DNA of 64,000 nt from Desulfurococcaceae archaeon (GCA_023269825.1 JAGDWI010000001.1:244492-308491); one strand, 5' to 3'; counted from the stretch's first letter, positions 7,791-17,690 are shown. The notes: a model not told the origin generated them from the letters alone. Numbers and translations are program-made.

Positions 7791-8010
7791 TATAATGAGA
7801 CGGGGGGGTATTTAAACAATACTCTACGACACTAAGTATTTACAAGTATTCACAGATATTTAAACTTATCATCAATCCCATAACAGCCTTAATGTTTCAA
7901 ATAATTGTTTTCAACAATAAGTTCATGAACGCGTAGTCGTAAAAGGATTATTTACGTTAAAAAATCTGCACGATCTCCAATGATTAGATTTCCCTCTGTG
8001 AACAACGTGC

Positions 8011-9129
8011 TCAAGGCCCTATAACGCCGGGTATTCTTGGGTGTGGTGTTGCGAATGCTATGTGCTTAGCGTTGCATATATACTTCACTAATCTTTCTAC
8101 ACCTAATCCCCATCCACACGTTGGCCTTATTAATCCAGCTTCAACTAATTCGAGGAACCATTTATACTTCGAAGGATCCTCCCTATGTCTCTTAATTATT
8201 CTCTCTAATATCTTACTATACCTGTACTCCCGGCAACCACCATCTAATACTTCTCCTAAACCGGGGAGCAGTAAGTTATAGTCTACGTTGAACCCAGGTT
8301 TCTCAGGGTTCTCGATATAGTAGAAACCCCTGCTCTCAACTGGGAATCCTTCAATCCATACTGGTATACCGTACTTATTCGCTAAAGCTAATTCAGCGTC
8401 AAAACTCAGTTCTTGACCGGGTTTAACATCTAACCCCATTGCTTTAACTTCATCTAATGCTTCACTGTATGTTAACTTAGGGTAGGGTGGTTTCACTATT
8501 TCTCTTTCGAGTCTATCTACTTCTTTACCTGTAAATAGATCTCCGTGCTCTTGAATCAGCTTCTTAACAGTAGTGTAGAGAACTATCTCAGCTAGTTTAA
8601 TTACGTCGTTTTTACAGTAATCAGCGGACTCAATGTCGAGTTGCGTGAACTCGAGTAAATGTCTACCAGAATACAGGTTCTCCAGTGGTTCAAGTCTTAT
8701 GTTTCTTGCTGCATAGAATATCCTATTGTAGATGCTTGCATATAGTTGCTTATACATAATCATACTGCTCTGCAACTCAAATACTTTACCGTATAATTCG
8801 ACAGATAATTTGGATGCCCCTCTCAACCCTGGATCACTCGCTACTCCTATAATGACAGTGGGTAATTCTATGAATCCTTTTCTTTGAAGAATTCTCCGCA
8901 TATACTCCAACGTATAGGAGTATACAAGGATGTTCCTGGAAATAGCTGGGTGTCTAACATATAGATGATACTTTTGAACATATTCAACTGGATCCCCTGG
9001 TAGTTCATCAATGCATGCTAGGTCTTCTCTTAGAGGTTTATGTAGGACTTTAATGTTTTCTACGCAGATCTCCCCGTTATCGATGTATCCTTTGATTTCA
9101 ACGAGACTACCGCAGGGTATTGACTTCAA
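8011..9129 (-). CDS. Asparaginyl-tRNA synthetase-related class II enzyme
   Basis: The body has class II aspartyl/asparaginyl synthetase motifs. Motif 2 reads GRHLLEFTQLDIES, and motif 3 reads GWGLGVERLVKYI. A conserved ASKLSVELYGKVFELQSSMIMYKQ block precedes motif 2. The protein is about 60 aa shorter than true AsnRS. Known archaeal paralogues of this kind make asparagine from aspartate (AS-AR type) or have unknown roles. The first conventional start is TTG 9129, but the same frame is open upstream to about 9300. There it encodes a plausible OB-fold N-terminus (EQREITLTTWIKHV, then DEFLLWDTKKSVKIKVKC) that joins smoothly to the annotated protein. No ATG, GTG or TTG exists in that extension; CTG at 9255 is the best-placed candidate. 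With the extension the enzyme would be a small but near-complete AsnRS-like protein. Confidence 0.8.
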   Translation of the reverse strand: MKSIPCGSLVEIKGYIDNGEICVENIKVLHKPLREDLACIDELPGDPVEYVQKYHLYVRHPAISRNILVYSYTLEYMRRILQRKGFIELPTVIIGVASDPGLRGASKLSVELYGKVFELQSSMIMYKQLYASIYNRIFYAARNIRLEPLENLYSGRHLLEFTQLDIESADYCKNDVIKLAEIVLYTTVKKLIQEHGDLFTGKEVDRLEREIVKPPYPKLTYSEALDEVKAMGLDVKPGQELSFDAELALANKYGIPVWIEGFPVESRGFYYIENPEKPGFNVDYNLLLPGLGEVLDGGCREYRYSKILERIIKRHREDPSKYKWFLELVEAGLIRPTCGWGLGVERLVKYICNAKHIAFATPHPRIPGVIGP

Positions 9130-9393
9130 TGCCTCACCATTACATTTTACTTTTATTTTGACTGATTTCTTTGTATCCCAAAGGAGGAATTCATCACCAT
9201 TTACGTGTTTTATCCACGTTGTTAGAGTTATTTCTCTTTGTTCAAGGATATCCAGGTTTAATTTCTTATTTAAACTAGTTAAATAACATCCCGCAACCCT
9301 CTATTCATAGAGATATATATGTTATATGATAACTAATTAAGGGTTTAAAAACTTAGAGCGTGAAAATAATGAGTATTAATCCAGTTGATACAG

Positions 9394-9999
9394 TTACTCG
9401 AACTCCTCTAGTTCCTCCTCTCTTGGACCTATAACGCAACCTGTTTCACTTAATCTATGAGCTATTTGGTTAACAGCTTTCTCCACTTCTAGTTCTTCTT
9501 TAGCCCCTGTTATCACCATTTTACCGCTACTAAAGATTAATAGCACAACTCGTGGGTCACGCATTCTGTGAATTAAACCCGGGAATTGCTCTGGTTCATA
9601 CATGCAGTCCTCAAGGTAGTAAGCGGCCTTCTCAAGGTTAACGTATGCGTGTAAATCTCCACCAGCCACTATGTTCTGTATTTGAACTCTGGGTTTTCCA
9701 TGTATGCCGCCACCGTATTTTTTGAGTATTCTGTCGATTGTTTTAATGATCCTTTTGACTGCTTCTATGAGCTGCGTAATGCTCTTCGTCCCTGTAACAA
9801 CCATTTTACCTGATCTAAAGATCAAAGCAGTCGCTCTTGGTTTGTCGAGTCTAAATATTACTCCTGGAAACTGTTCTGGTTTATATACGTGGTTAGGTAA
9901 CTCTGTCTCAAGCAAATCAATATCTATATCGTGCTCAAGGATCACAGTTGCCACAATGTTCTCGATTCTATAAGTGGGCTTTGTTAATGGTAACGGCAA
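9394..9999 (-). CDS. tbp: TATA-box-binding protein
   Basis: This is the general transcription factor that recognises archaeal TATA boxes and recruits TFB and RNA polymerase. The two direct-repeat halves are plain: [20 protein letters not shown] with [10 protein letters not shown] (first half, about residues 38-70), and [20 protein letters not shown] with [10 protein letters not shown] (second half, about 132-165). An acidic tail EEEL-EEFE ends the protein, as in many crenarchaeal TBPs. Length (201 aa) is standard. The frame starts at TTG 9999; a nearby ATG is out of frame. The upstream region (10020-10060) contains two TATA-like elements on the minus strand. Confidence 0.97.
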   Translation of the reverse strand: MPLPLTKPTYRIENIVATVILEHDIDIDLLETELPNHVYKPEQFPGVIFRLDKPRATALIFRSGKMVVTGTKSITQLIEAVKRIIKTIDRILKKYGGGIHGKPRVQIQNIVAGGDLHAYVNLEKAAYYLEDCMYEPEQFPGLIHRMRDPRVVLLIFSSGKMVITGAKEELEVEKAVNQIAHRLSETGCVIGPREEELEEFE

Positions 10000-10066
10000 C
10001 CATGCAACACCCTTTTAAAGTCATTTGTATTTAAATATAAGGGGTTTATAAGGATGCGCTTACGCC

Positions 10067-11728
10067 CTAGATCAAAAGAGATATAATAAGTGGGGTAATA
10101 AACACGTAGGTTAACAGTAGAATTGCTGCTTCTTTTAGACTAGAGTTCAATTCTTTCTTAATCACATTAACACTATCACCCATTAATTTAAGGTTCATTC
10201 TACTACTGTATACTCGTGCCCCAGTTAGCCTAGGAGCTCTCTTTAGTTCTAGGCATGCTTCTTTAACTGATCTAATTAGGTCAGGCGTATCATGTACAGG
10301 TATGTATGCTATGTGTGCTCTTGTACCAGTCTCGCTGTGTTCATCATTAGTTACGACCTCTAAATATGGTGTTTCAATATCCTCCATAGCTCTTAGAAGG
10401 TTTTCCCTTGCACCCGGCTTCATATTGTTCCCCCTTAAATACAGTATGCATGCTTCTTCTCTGTTCTCTCCACTTAAGCAAACTATGCAACCATATCCAT
10501 CCACTAAACCAGGTGCTTTTGACTCGAAGCACTTATACCTGTATAGGACCTCAACGGGCGGCCTATTCATGTATTCCTCGATTTTACTTATCGCTTGGTC
10601 GAGTAGTTTTTTCAAACTATTAAGATCTGGTTCATCCTGGAGCTCTGAATTATGAGCATCTAGGATGATGACATCACCATAACCTTTTACACGGGTTTTC
10701 AATTCGTATTCTAATTGTATATCGTACGGTAAGTCATCTATACCTTTAATTGGTCTTGAAGCTATTATTATCGTTAATTTATCGAATACTATGCTCATTA
10801 ATCTCCACTCGCTGTTTTCAACGCTGAAAGCTCCACGGTAAAGCAGGATGCTTCCACTATTACCTAGAAATGTTTTGACAAGTTCTTCAACGTACTTACT
10901 GGCGTGATCCAGTGAAGCGATGTTTCTATCATGTGAACCAAGTCCATGCAAAGTCAGTACATTCCTGTAACCTATCTTATTAAATGCATGTGTAAGTATG
11001 ATTGGGAGCCTACTACTACCAATGTTTGAGAATGGGCCATAATGCACATCCGTGTAAATCAGTAATAAGTCTCCGAGTTCTATTATTCGCGGGTTAACAT
11101 ATTGTACTTCGCTGAGTTCGTCGAACGCTTTCTCAATATCTGTTCTTCTATCGAGCCAGTTGCGTAGAAACATGGTGCCAAGCTCTGGGAAAGAGTAATG
11201 GTTTATTCTTCGCCTTGACATGAATAGGAATATAATTAGATCAATTGAGGCAAGTCCTAAAACTATAGTTAAACTCATTAGTACTTGGTACCACGTGTAG
11301 AATCCAAGGAGATGCGATAACATTAGAGTAATGTAAATAGGAGTTATTGCTAAAAAGAACCTGGATAAGTTTGCCCCATCTAAGCCTAGTATGATAACTG
11401 TTAGCATTGTAGAAGAGGAGACTACACCTATAAGTGTTTTGCTCGTTAATCCAGTGTAGATAGAAGAGTATACGAGTATAGTTAGTGCTAAACCTACTAT
11501 GCGTTTAATCTTGTGAAAAACAGTGTCTTTACATAGTTTAGAGTAAATATATAGGATAGTGAATACAAGTAAACTATTTATTACTAGTAGAGAAGCATAT
11601 ATACCCATCGAGAAAATCACTATTAAACCCGTTACTATTAGAATAGATGCTAGAATTTGCCAATTTGGCAGAGTAAATAATACCATGTAATACTTGCTTA
11701 CCATGGCTTTCGGCTTATATAGATTCAA
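10067..11728 (-). CDS. DUF2070 family membrane protein
   Basis: A 553-aa archaeal protein. Residues 20-175 contain about six or seven membrane helices. A large cytosolic or extracellular domain follows, with the DUF2070 hallmark LIYTDVHYGPFSNIGSSRLP and LHGLGSHDRNIASLDHA. One more hydrophobic span ends the chain (AAILLLTYVFITPLIISLLI). The motif set with H and D residues (DVHYGP, GSHD, DAHN) suggests a metal-dependent hydrolase-like soluble domain, but no activity is known for the family. The gene lies between TBP and the GPN GTPase, all on the minus strand with separate promoters likely. Confidence 0.85.
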   Translation of the reverse strand: MNLYKPKAMVSKYYMVLFTLPNWQILASILIVTGLIVIFSMGIYASLLVINSLLVFTILYIYSKLCKDTVFHKIKRIVGLALTILVYSSIYTGLTSKTLIGVVSSSTMLTVIILGLDGANLSRFFLAITPIYITLMLSHLLGFYTWYQVLMSLTIVLGLASIDLIIFLFMSRRRINHYSFPELGTMFLRNWLDRRTDIEKAFDELSEVQYVNPRIIELGDLLLIYTDVHYGPFSNIGSSRLPIILTHAFNKIGYRNVLTLHGLGSHDRNIASLDHASKYVEELVKTFLGNSGSILLYRGAFSVENSEWRLMSIVFDKLTIIIASRPIKGIDDLPYDIQLEYELKTRVKGYGDVIILDAHNSELQDEPDLNSLKKLLDQAISKIEEYMNRPPVEVLYRYKCFESKAPGLVDGYGCIVCLSGENREEACILYLRGNNMKPGARENLLRAMEDIETPYLEVVTNDEHSETGTRAHIAYIPVHDTPDLIRSVKEACLELKRAPRLTGARVYSSRMNLKLMGDSVNVIKKELNSSLKEAAILLLTYVFITPLIISLLI

Positions 11729-11850
11729 CTATGCACACCGTTTAATTCACTGGATACGTAATACTCTTAAACAACCGGGAAATAATTTATTTCAAATATG
11801 GAGAATAAATACTTAATAATTAATTGAGACCATTGATGTATCAAGTAGCA

Positions 11851-12618
11851 TTATGTTAGATCCCCGCATGCACAAAACGCCTCGTGTAGAATCACGTGTA
11901 ATTGTTGCATATCACTTAGTTCCATCGCTGATACTAGTACAGCTCTTAGGGGACCCTTGGTTTTATTAGCTATCTCTATGAGTTCTGGAACTATAATCGC
12001 AGCTAACCCTTCATCTCCGACTTCATGTATGAGTTTGCCCGGATCCTCGATCAGTAATTTAAGGATCTTTGAGTTAATTGCGATATCTTTCTTATTGATC
12101 ACAGGTACAGCTAACAAGCCTGTTTTAACTTGGATTAAAACATAGAGAAACCATAAGAAAACAGCATCTGTTACTTTTCCTATCGCTGAAGCATCCATGA
12201 TGTACGCGATAACAGTGTTTCCGATGCTTTTGAGTCTTGACAAGAAGAAGTTGCTTACAGGTCTGAATAGGAATGCTTCCATTTGACCAGGTGTATCTAT
12301 TAATACCAAGTCCCAATCCCATGGATTAGAGAAAGGTTGATTTGAGAATATTTCATCTAGTTTTTCAGCAATTAACTCTGATGCTTTTATAAATGCACCG
12401 TTAGGGCCCAACTTATAGGTCTCCATGATATCTCTCAATGTAAACAGTTTCCTGATATCGAAAACCGGTTTGTACCCTAGTTCCTCGGCCCCTGGATCCA
12501 AGTTCACTGGGGCAACTCTAAGTAAGAGATTGCTTCTAGCCCACTCACTGTATGCTTTAACTAAGCTGGTTTTACCTGATCCAGCCGGCCCTATGAATAC
12601 TGCTATAACCGCAGGCAT
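11851..12618 (-). CDS. GPN-loop GTPase
   Basis: This 255-aa P-loop GTPase belongs to the GPN/XAB1 group (archaeal model PAB0955). Walker A is GPAGSGKTS (residues 10-18). The lineage-specific GPN loop is KLGPNGAF (about 69-76). The switch II region is LIDTPGQMEAF (about 106-116), and NKKD (G4 motif) lies near 175. GPN proteins work as dimers; in eukaryotes they assist RNA polymerase assembly, and the archaeal role is not settled. Length and domain order are normal. It is followed on the same strand by the DUF2070 gene after about 120 bp. Confidence 0.92.
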   Translation of the reverse strand: MPAVIAVFIGPAGSGKTSLVKAYSEWARSNLLLRVAPVNLDPGAEELGYKPVFDIRKLFTLRDIMETYKLGPNGAFIKASELIAEKLDEIFSNQPFSNPWDWDLVLIDTPGQMEAFLFRPVSNFFLSRLKSIGNTVIAYIMDASAIGKVTDAVFLWFLYVLIQVKTGLLAVPVINKKDIAINSKILKLLIEDPGKLIHEVGDEGLAAIIVPELIEIANKTKGPLRAVLVSAMELSDMQQLHVILHEAFCACGDLT

Positions 12619-12700
12619 CGTTTAACCCATATGGTATAGTAATAGCCTCCTTAATTTACTAGTGAATAGTGGGTTTCAACGCGTTTTGATGTTATCCATG

Positions 12701-14533
12701 TTACGGCTCAGTTGTCGGCTCAGCAGCGATTTTCTTTAATTGCCTATTGTACATTTCCACTAGTTCCTGACTAGTTGTAGCATCCTCTGGTCTCTTGTCG
12801 GGTCTCCACCGTATGAATCTCGGGAATCTGATTGAAATACCGGCATCGGGTTTAATCACTCCTCTAGCGCAGGTGTGGATCGGTGATAGTGTGAGCTCTG
12901 CGCCAATTACCTCGGCAACCAGCGCTGGATCAACCCATACATCAGGTTCCATTTCAGCTACGACTCTAGGGTGTTTTCTATCTCTAATGTATGGTTTCAA
13001 CATCTCTGGGAGCCGATCTAGGTCCTCGTCCTTGAATCCTGACCCCACTTTACAGACTGTTTCGAAAACGTCTTTTTCCTCATTGTAAGCGGCCATTAAC
13101 AATGCACCATATTTTCCGCCTCTCCTACCTTTACCGTGGAAAGCTCCAACTACAACTAAGTCAACTGTATCAGCCATTTCGCTCTTATAGTCTCGCTTAT
13201 ACTTGATCCAGAGCCATCCCCTAGTGCCTGCTTGGTATACTGCATCACTGTGTATAGCTTTAATCATTACTCCCTCAGCGCCTTCACTAATAGCTTCCAA
13301 GAAGAATTTCTCGAGTTCATCGGGTGAATTCGTCTTAATGTACTCTGCTATCGTGAAATCATCTGATTTCTCAATGATTTTCTCAAGAGCACTCCTTCTC
13401 TCCGTGAGGGGTTTAACAGTGTAATCTTCTCCGTTTAAGTAAAGTAAGTCGAATAGGAATACCTTCACTGGGTACTCTTTGATTGCAATATGGATATCGT
13501 ATTTCCTCTTTCTATGCATTAACTCCTGAAATGGTTTTAGTTCACCGGTCTCGGGATCGTAAGTCACTATTTCTCCTTCAACTATCGCTTCTTCTGCTTT
13601 AACACGTTCAATTACTTTTTGAACAACATCTGGGTATTGATGTGTAATGTTCTCTAATCTCCTCGAGAATATCCACACTTTATTGTTCTTCTTATGTATC
13701 TGTGCTCTTTCACCATCGTACTTGTACTCCACGAATCCTTCGCCGCCTACTTTAACCAGGATTTCTCGGGGATCACTTAGTCTCTCAGCAAGCATAGGTC
13801 TTATGGGTACACCTACTTCTGGTTTAATTGTTTTAATTGCTTCTAATCCCTGTGCAGCAAGTATTCTCGCAACTTCGCCCAAGTCTGCACGTAGATTATA
13901 AGCTCGCTCAATGATGGGCCTTGCAAAGGCTCCACCACCAAAAGTAGTTGCTAGAGCATCCATTATTGTTGCGTCTCCTATTCCGACTCTGAGTTTACCC
14001 TCCATGAATCTAACAATGAATTTAGCTTCCTTCGGGGAGGCATCTCGTATTAATCCAGCTGTGAGCCTTATTTTGAGATCTTTACTGCCTTCACCTTGAG
14101 TTGAAGCGATTTTAACGAGGGTATTATACGTAGAGAGAACAGTTAACTCTGCCGATGACTTCTGAGAGAACGCGAACAACGTGGTACCAGTGGATTTAGT
14201 TAATACTTGTTGCTTTAGTTTTTCAACGGCTCTACCTAGATCCCCTGTTTCCTTAACTAGTTTTTCAACATCTTTCTCCGAGACATTGCAAGCAAGTGAA
14301 ATAGCTTTAACTAGCATTTTTTCTCCAACGCCTAGTTCAGGCATCCCTTTCCAGTCAGGCCATAAAACTCCTTGAACTAAGTATATAACTTTATCAATGA
14401 TATCTGGTGGAGTATCTTTAAACAAGTTAACAAGCAATGCAACCATTTGAGTCCTAGCAGTAATTAGCTCTAGTTTATCCATCGTTTCAGCGAGTAAACG
14501 GAGAGGCATATCAGCCATGACGCTTATACCCAT
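12701..14533 (-). CDS. lig: ATP-type DNA ligase
   Basis: A 610-aa archaeal replicative/repair ligase. The adenylation lysine is K271 in [12 protein letters not shown] (motif I). The other nucleotidyltransferase motifs follow: FSRRLENIT (III), EGEIV (IIIa), EGVMIKA (IV) and [10 protein letters not shown] (V). The N-terminal about 230 residues form the DNA-binding domain, and the C-terminal OB domain ends in [11 protein letters not shown]. Length is standard for crenarchaeal Lig. It seals nicks with ATP, and in some relatives also ADP or GTP. The start ATG 14533 gives [10 protein letters not shown]; the internal ATG at residue 6 is an alternative start. Confidence 0.96.
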   Translation of the reverse strand: MGISVMADMPLRLLAETMDKLELITARTQMVALLVNLFKDTPPDIIDKVIYLVQGVLWPDWKGMPELGVGEKMLVKAISLACNVSEKDVEKLVKETGDLGRAVEKLKQQVLTKSTGTTLFAFSQKSSAELTVLSTYNTLVKIASTQGEGSKDLKIRLTAGLIRDASPKEAKFIVRFMEGKLRVGIGDATIMDALATTFGGGAFARPIIERAYNLRADLGEVARILAAQGLEAIKTIKPEVGVPIRPMLAERLSDPREILVKVGGEGFVEYKYDGERAQIHKKNNKVWIFSRRLENITHQYPDVVQKVIERVKAEEAIVEGEIVTYDPETGELKPFQELMHRKRKYDIHIAIKEYPVKVFLFDLLYLNGEDYTVKPLTERRSALEKIIEKSDDFTIAEYIKTNSPDELEKFFLEAISEGAEGVMIKAIHSDAVYQAGTRGWLWIKYKRDYKSEMADTVDLVVVGAFHGKGRRGGKYGALLMAAYNEEKDVFETVCKVGSGFKDEDLDRLPEMLKPYIRDRKHPRVVAEMEPDVWVDPALVAEVIGAELTLSPIHTCARGVIKPDAGISIRFPRFIRWRPDKRPEDATTSQELVEMYNRQLKKIAAEPTTEP

Positions 14534-14995
14534 CTAAATAATATGTTTAACCTAGTTAAAAGACCTCACATAAGCAAAAAACATAGACCAGTAATTTGCG
14601 AGAGTAAGATCAATTGATTAATTAAAATAACCTTTACTTAATAATATTCTTGGATGATGATAACCCGGCAAGAATGATGGGTGATTTATCAGAGTTAAAC
14701 TGATGAAGAAATAGAATAAAAATAAACTGGTTTACTGAAAACGATTTGGAGCTATTTATGGTGAGTAAACTTAGACTGTAATTATTCCCCTTTAACACCT
14801 GAACTTATAGCTATGAAGCCACTTTAAGTTATTCATAGTATGGTGACAATGGTTCACGGTTACTTGTAATTATTGTTTTCTCAACTCTACTAGTCTTATG
14901 CTATAATTAAGTTCCTTTGATTGTTTAAACAATAAAGCATTTATTACTCAAAATACTTTAAATTAAGTAGTGATGAAGCGGGCAGCCACTAGACC
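14534..14995. other. Intergenic region with one sRNA candidate
   Basis: Apart from the box C/D candidate at 14647-14710 and the TATA-like CTTTAAATTA (about 14957) before the next gene, this 460-bp AT-rich gap shows no ORF or repeat that I can support. Confidence 0.5.
14647..14710 (+). ncRNA. Box C/D sRNA candidate A
   Basis: C box ATGATGA (14654-14660) and D box CTGA (14700-14703) are joined by a 5-bp terminal stem TTCTT/AAGAA (14647-14651 with 14706-14710). Guide regions on both sides are exactly 12 nt (14661-14672 and 14688-14699). They flank a weak D' (AATG) and a degenerate C' (GTGATTT, 14681-14687). The complement of the first guide, CTTGCCGGGTTA, resembles from memory the conserved 23S rRNA helix 71 segment. 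The perfect spacing and stem support it; the poor D' box weakens it. Confidence 0.5.
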
Positions 14996-15472
14996 ATGAT
15001 GTGGAATGAAGAACTCAATGCTCAATCTGATAATCCATTTGTACCAGGTTTAATCATTGTTTTAGACTTGGATCGATTTGGTGAATATGTTAAGCAGAGA
15101 GGGTTAGATGAGTATAAGCCGAACACCGTGACCGGCGAGTTGACGAATCTCGTGGAAGAACTCGCTGTTAAACACAGAGGAGTAGTCATTTATGGTTTAA
15201 GCCGTAATCGTGGCACGGAGGAAGCAATTATTGAAATACCCTATGGATCAGATGATTTAAACCAAGTCGTTAAAGACGTTGAGGAAATAAAAAAGAAAAT
15301 AGAGGAGTACGGGGTTTCACTCTCAGCTGTAATTGTAAAAGACTACGTCACAGGTAAACCAGCTAGGGATAGAAGGGAAGCATATCATGGAACACCTGGT
15401 AGGAGCAAAGCTATTAAAGCACTGAGAAACATTAAGCGTCGAGGAGGCGGGAGAATATTACTTCTTGGTTAA
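14996..15472 (+). CDS. Uncharacterised archaeal protein, possibly nucleotide-cyclase-like fold
   Basis: A 158-aa protein conserved in style with archaeal proteins that begin with a short leader then GLIIVLDLDRFGEYVKQRGL. The DLDRFGEY start and the later alternation of strands and helices resemble a ferredoxin-like or GGDEF-type core, such as in archaeal GTP cyclohydrolase III, but the diagnostic catalytic motifs are not clear. The C-terminus is basic (SKAIKALRNIKRRGGGR) and may bind nucleic acid. It starts at ATG 14996 (or 14999) below a TATA element. The tyrosine-phosphatase-like gene follows after 23 bp, so the two are probably co-transcribed. Confidence 0.6.
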   Translation: MMWNEELNAQSDNPFVPGLIIVLDLDRFGEYVKQRGLDEYKPNTVTGELTNLVEELAVKHRGVVIYGLSRNRGTEEAIIEIPYGSDDLNQVVKDVEEIKKKIEEYGVSLSAVIVKDYVTGKPARDRREAYHGTPGRSKAIKALRNIKRRGGGRILLLG

Positions 15473-15495
15473 TATTTACTCCTTAGGGACAAGTT

Positions 15496-16398
15496 ATGTT
15501 TGCATGGATCATTGAGGGTAAACTAGCTCAATCAAGCTTCCCAAATTTATCAGATATCGATAAAATAAGTAAGCAGTTCACAGGAGTAGTTGTTTTAACG
15601 ATGGAGCATGAAATGCCCATCTTTTACTTAGATAAATTAGTTGGGTCTGGTTTAGATGTTCTCCACTTGCCTACGCCCGATTATCACCCAGTTGAATTAC
15701 TCGATCTCCTTAGAGCTGTATTCTTTATAGAGAAACACGTAGAAAACAATGGCACAGTTTTGGTTCACTGTTATGGAGGCATAGGTAGAAGCGGGGTCAC
15801 CACGTCAGCGTACTTAGTGTATAAGGGCTTAAACTTATATCGTGCTGTTGAACACGTTAGAAGCATGGTGCCCGGCTCGGTTGAGAACAGGTGGCAACTA
15901 CAGGTTCTAGAAGATTTCTACATGATGATCAGCACTCAGAGTAGGGAAACCATTGAAAAATACGCGAACGCGGTTAGTAAACTCAGTGAACTAGATGCTG
16001 CCTCATATAAACACTTATCAAAAGTACTGCAATTCACCATAGAATTATACAATTCCCTCGAATTTAGATATGATATATTATTGGAGAAGGAAATAATTAG
16101 AGCAATGCGCCATGTTCATAGATTAGATTTACGCAGCCACATAATAAGGTCAATAGGAGCCGGGACGGGAAGTGATGAGGGAATCCTAGAGGATTTATCA
16201 CATGCACTAGATTATAAAATGGATTCAAGAGTCGTGGTTTTATATGCTAGAGATATTGATGAACCTGAATTACTGCTCTTATGTCGTGAAAACTGTGAAA
16301 CCATTGTCAGGGAATTCCATTCAAAGTTGACTAAATATGAGCACATTATCAACAGTAGACCTGAGGTAAGCTGGGATAATTACTTAAACTATGTATAG
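15496..16398 (+). CDS. Dual-specificity/tyrosine phosphatase-like protein
   Basis: The signature VHCYGGIGRSG gives the CX5R active site with C92 and R98. The general acid is probably D62 in the PTPDYHPV loop. The first 150 residues form the phosphatase domain. The remaining 150 residues are helical with no domain I recognise (ETIEKYANAVSKLSELDA onward), which is unusual because archaeal DSPs are commonly about 150-190 aa. It would hydrolyse phosphotyrosine, phosphoserine or a small phospho-metabolite. It is downstream of, and probably co-transcribed with, the 14996 gene. Confidence 0.85.
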   Translation: MFAWIIEGKLAQSSFPNLSDIDKISKQFTGVVVLTMEHEMPIFYLDKLVGSGLDVLHLPTPDYHPVELLDLLRAVFFIEKHVENNGTVLVHCYGGIGRSGVTTSAYLVYKGLNLYRAVEHVRSMVPGSVENRWQLQVLEDFYMMISTQSRETIEKYANAVSKLSELDAASYKHLSKVLQFTIELYNSLEFRYDILLEKEIIRAMRHVHRLDLRSHIIRSIGAGTGSDEGILEDLSHALDYKMDSRVVVLYARDIDEPELLLLCRENCETIVREFHSKLTKYEHIINSRPEVSWDNYLNYV

Positions 16399-16467
16399 TA
16401 AACTATGATTACTATGATTACTAAAGATTCTAAAATCTACGTACGCGAATAAAACAGTATTTCGGAT

Positions 16468-17601
16468 CTAAGGCGCTTCCATGTAGTGGAATACTAGTGT
16501 GTCAAGGAATCTTATTCTCTTCGGTATTGGTGGATGAGTTGAGAAGAACTCTGATATATCTTCTGTCCGCGTTTTCTTCAATTCTTCTACTACTTTATCT
16601 ACGTCTATGTTTCTTATGTCTCTATCTATTGGTTGATGTCGGTAGAATGGGTTAGCGTACGCTTCCGTGAAAGCATAGATAAATAGTGCTTTTATCTTAC
16701 TGCTAGCTACTACTTCTCTAGCTAATCTGTTTGTGTTATAGTATAAATGTATTCTTGCTAAGGCTCTCTGCATAGATCTACTGCTCGTGGCAAAGGCTCC
16801 CGCCGAATCAGCGTAGTATTCCCTTAATCTACTGAAAGCTAATACTAGGACTTGGACGATGAAGCTTAGTGCAACAGCGAGAACACCCACTATTACTAGG
16901 AGTAATCCGCCCTCTCCTCCTCTTCTCTTATTAGCATATGCTCTAGCATATCCAGATATGAACCCTACTCGCATCAAGAAAACACCCATAAAGTACAGTA
17001 GGCTTGGTATTAAACCCATGAAGAGCATTATAGTGTTATCTTTGTGTCTATGGTGTCCAAGCTCGTGTCCAATGATGGCTTTTAGTTCATCTGTAGTTGC
17101 TATCTCCATTAGACCAGTGGTTACAGCTACGTATTTGCCAGATAAGAAGTTACCGTATGCGAAAGCATTAGGTGGGCCATTAACTAGGACAGCTTTGGGT
17201 GGTTTACTGAAACCTAGTTTTCTCGCTACATCATTCACTAACTCCTGCAATTGAGCGTTTCGCTTAGCACCATACATTATATTTATTGTTAAAGGTGAAA
17301 CTAGGTAAGATATAATGTTTAATACTAGAACCATTAGAATAATGGACGTTATTAACCCTGTAGCATCCTCTACGCTGAACAAGCTCGCCAATAGGTAAGC
17401 AGTAATACCTACACCAGCGAATCCTGCTACTATAATTATTAAACCTATTATTATCATTGATGCTTGCAATGAGAACTTGTTAGTGAATTTCCTAGCGACT
17501 CTTGGAGCTAGGTAACCGGCTGCAAACAATAAAATAGTAAACCCGACTATATAAGCTAGAATCAACGATATCATTGTGAATGGATCATATATTAACCACA
17601 T
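16468..17601 (-). CDS. htpX: M48-family membrane zinc protease (HtpX/Ste24-like)
   Basis: Four hydrophobic segments (about residues 10-32, 48-72, 82-103 and 225-250) embed a cytosolic catalytic domain. The zinc site is IIGHELGHHRHKDN (HExxH at 179-183). The third ligand E lies in the RLREYYADSAGA segment. Length (377 aa) is close to other archaeal HtpX-like proteins. Such proteases degrade damaged membrane proteins. It opens a run of membrane or secreted protein genes on the minus strand (16.5-22.4 kb) that includes a secreted Lon-type protease. Confidence 0.92.
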   Translation of the reverse strand: MWLIYDPFTMISLILAYIVGFTILLFAAGYLAPRVARKFTNKFSLQASMIIIGLIIIVAGFAGVGITAYLLASLFSVEDATGLITSIILMVLVLNIISYLVSPLTINIMYGAKRNAQLQELVNDVARKLGFSKPPKAVLVNGPPNAFAYGNFLSGKYVAVTTGLMEIATTDELKAIIGHELGHHRHKDNTIMLFMGLIPSLLYFMGVFLMRVGFISGYARAYANKRRGGEGGLLLVIVGVLAVALSFIVQVLVLAFSRLREYYADSAGAFATSSRSMQRALARIHLYYNTNRLAREVVASSKIKALFIYAFTEAYANPFYRHQPIDRDIRNIDVDKVVEELKKTRTEDISEFFSTHPPIPKRIRFLDTLVFHYMEAP

Positions 17602-17690
17602 TTACTAAGCATCACCCTTAATTCCACTGTTTGAATGATAACCATGTTCCTTATTAAGCTTATCCATTAAAAACAAGGACACCAATAAAA

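Noticed and set aside
7632-7835. 67-aa plus-strand ORF across the GC-rich stretch
   Set aside because: Its composition follows the RNA hairpins, it has no domain and it starts inside the inverted-repeat loop; the minus strand carries the promoter and tnpB-like traces.
14972-15000. Another box C/D sRNA upstream of the 14996 gene
   Set aside because: A C box and a 12-nt spacer are present, but there is no D box and the region is a normal promoter/leader.
16404-16428. Tandem ATGATTACT repeat after the phosphatase gene
   Set aside because: Two copies only, no link to a gene start; probably a trivial duplication.
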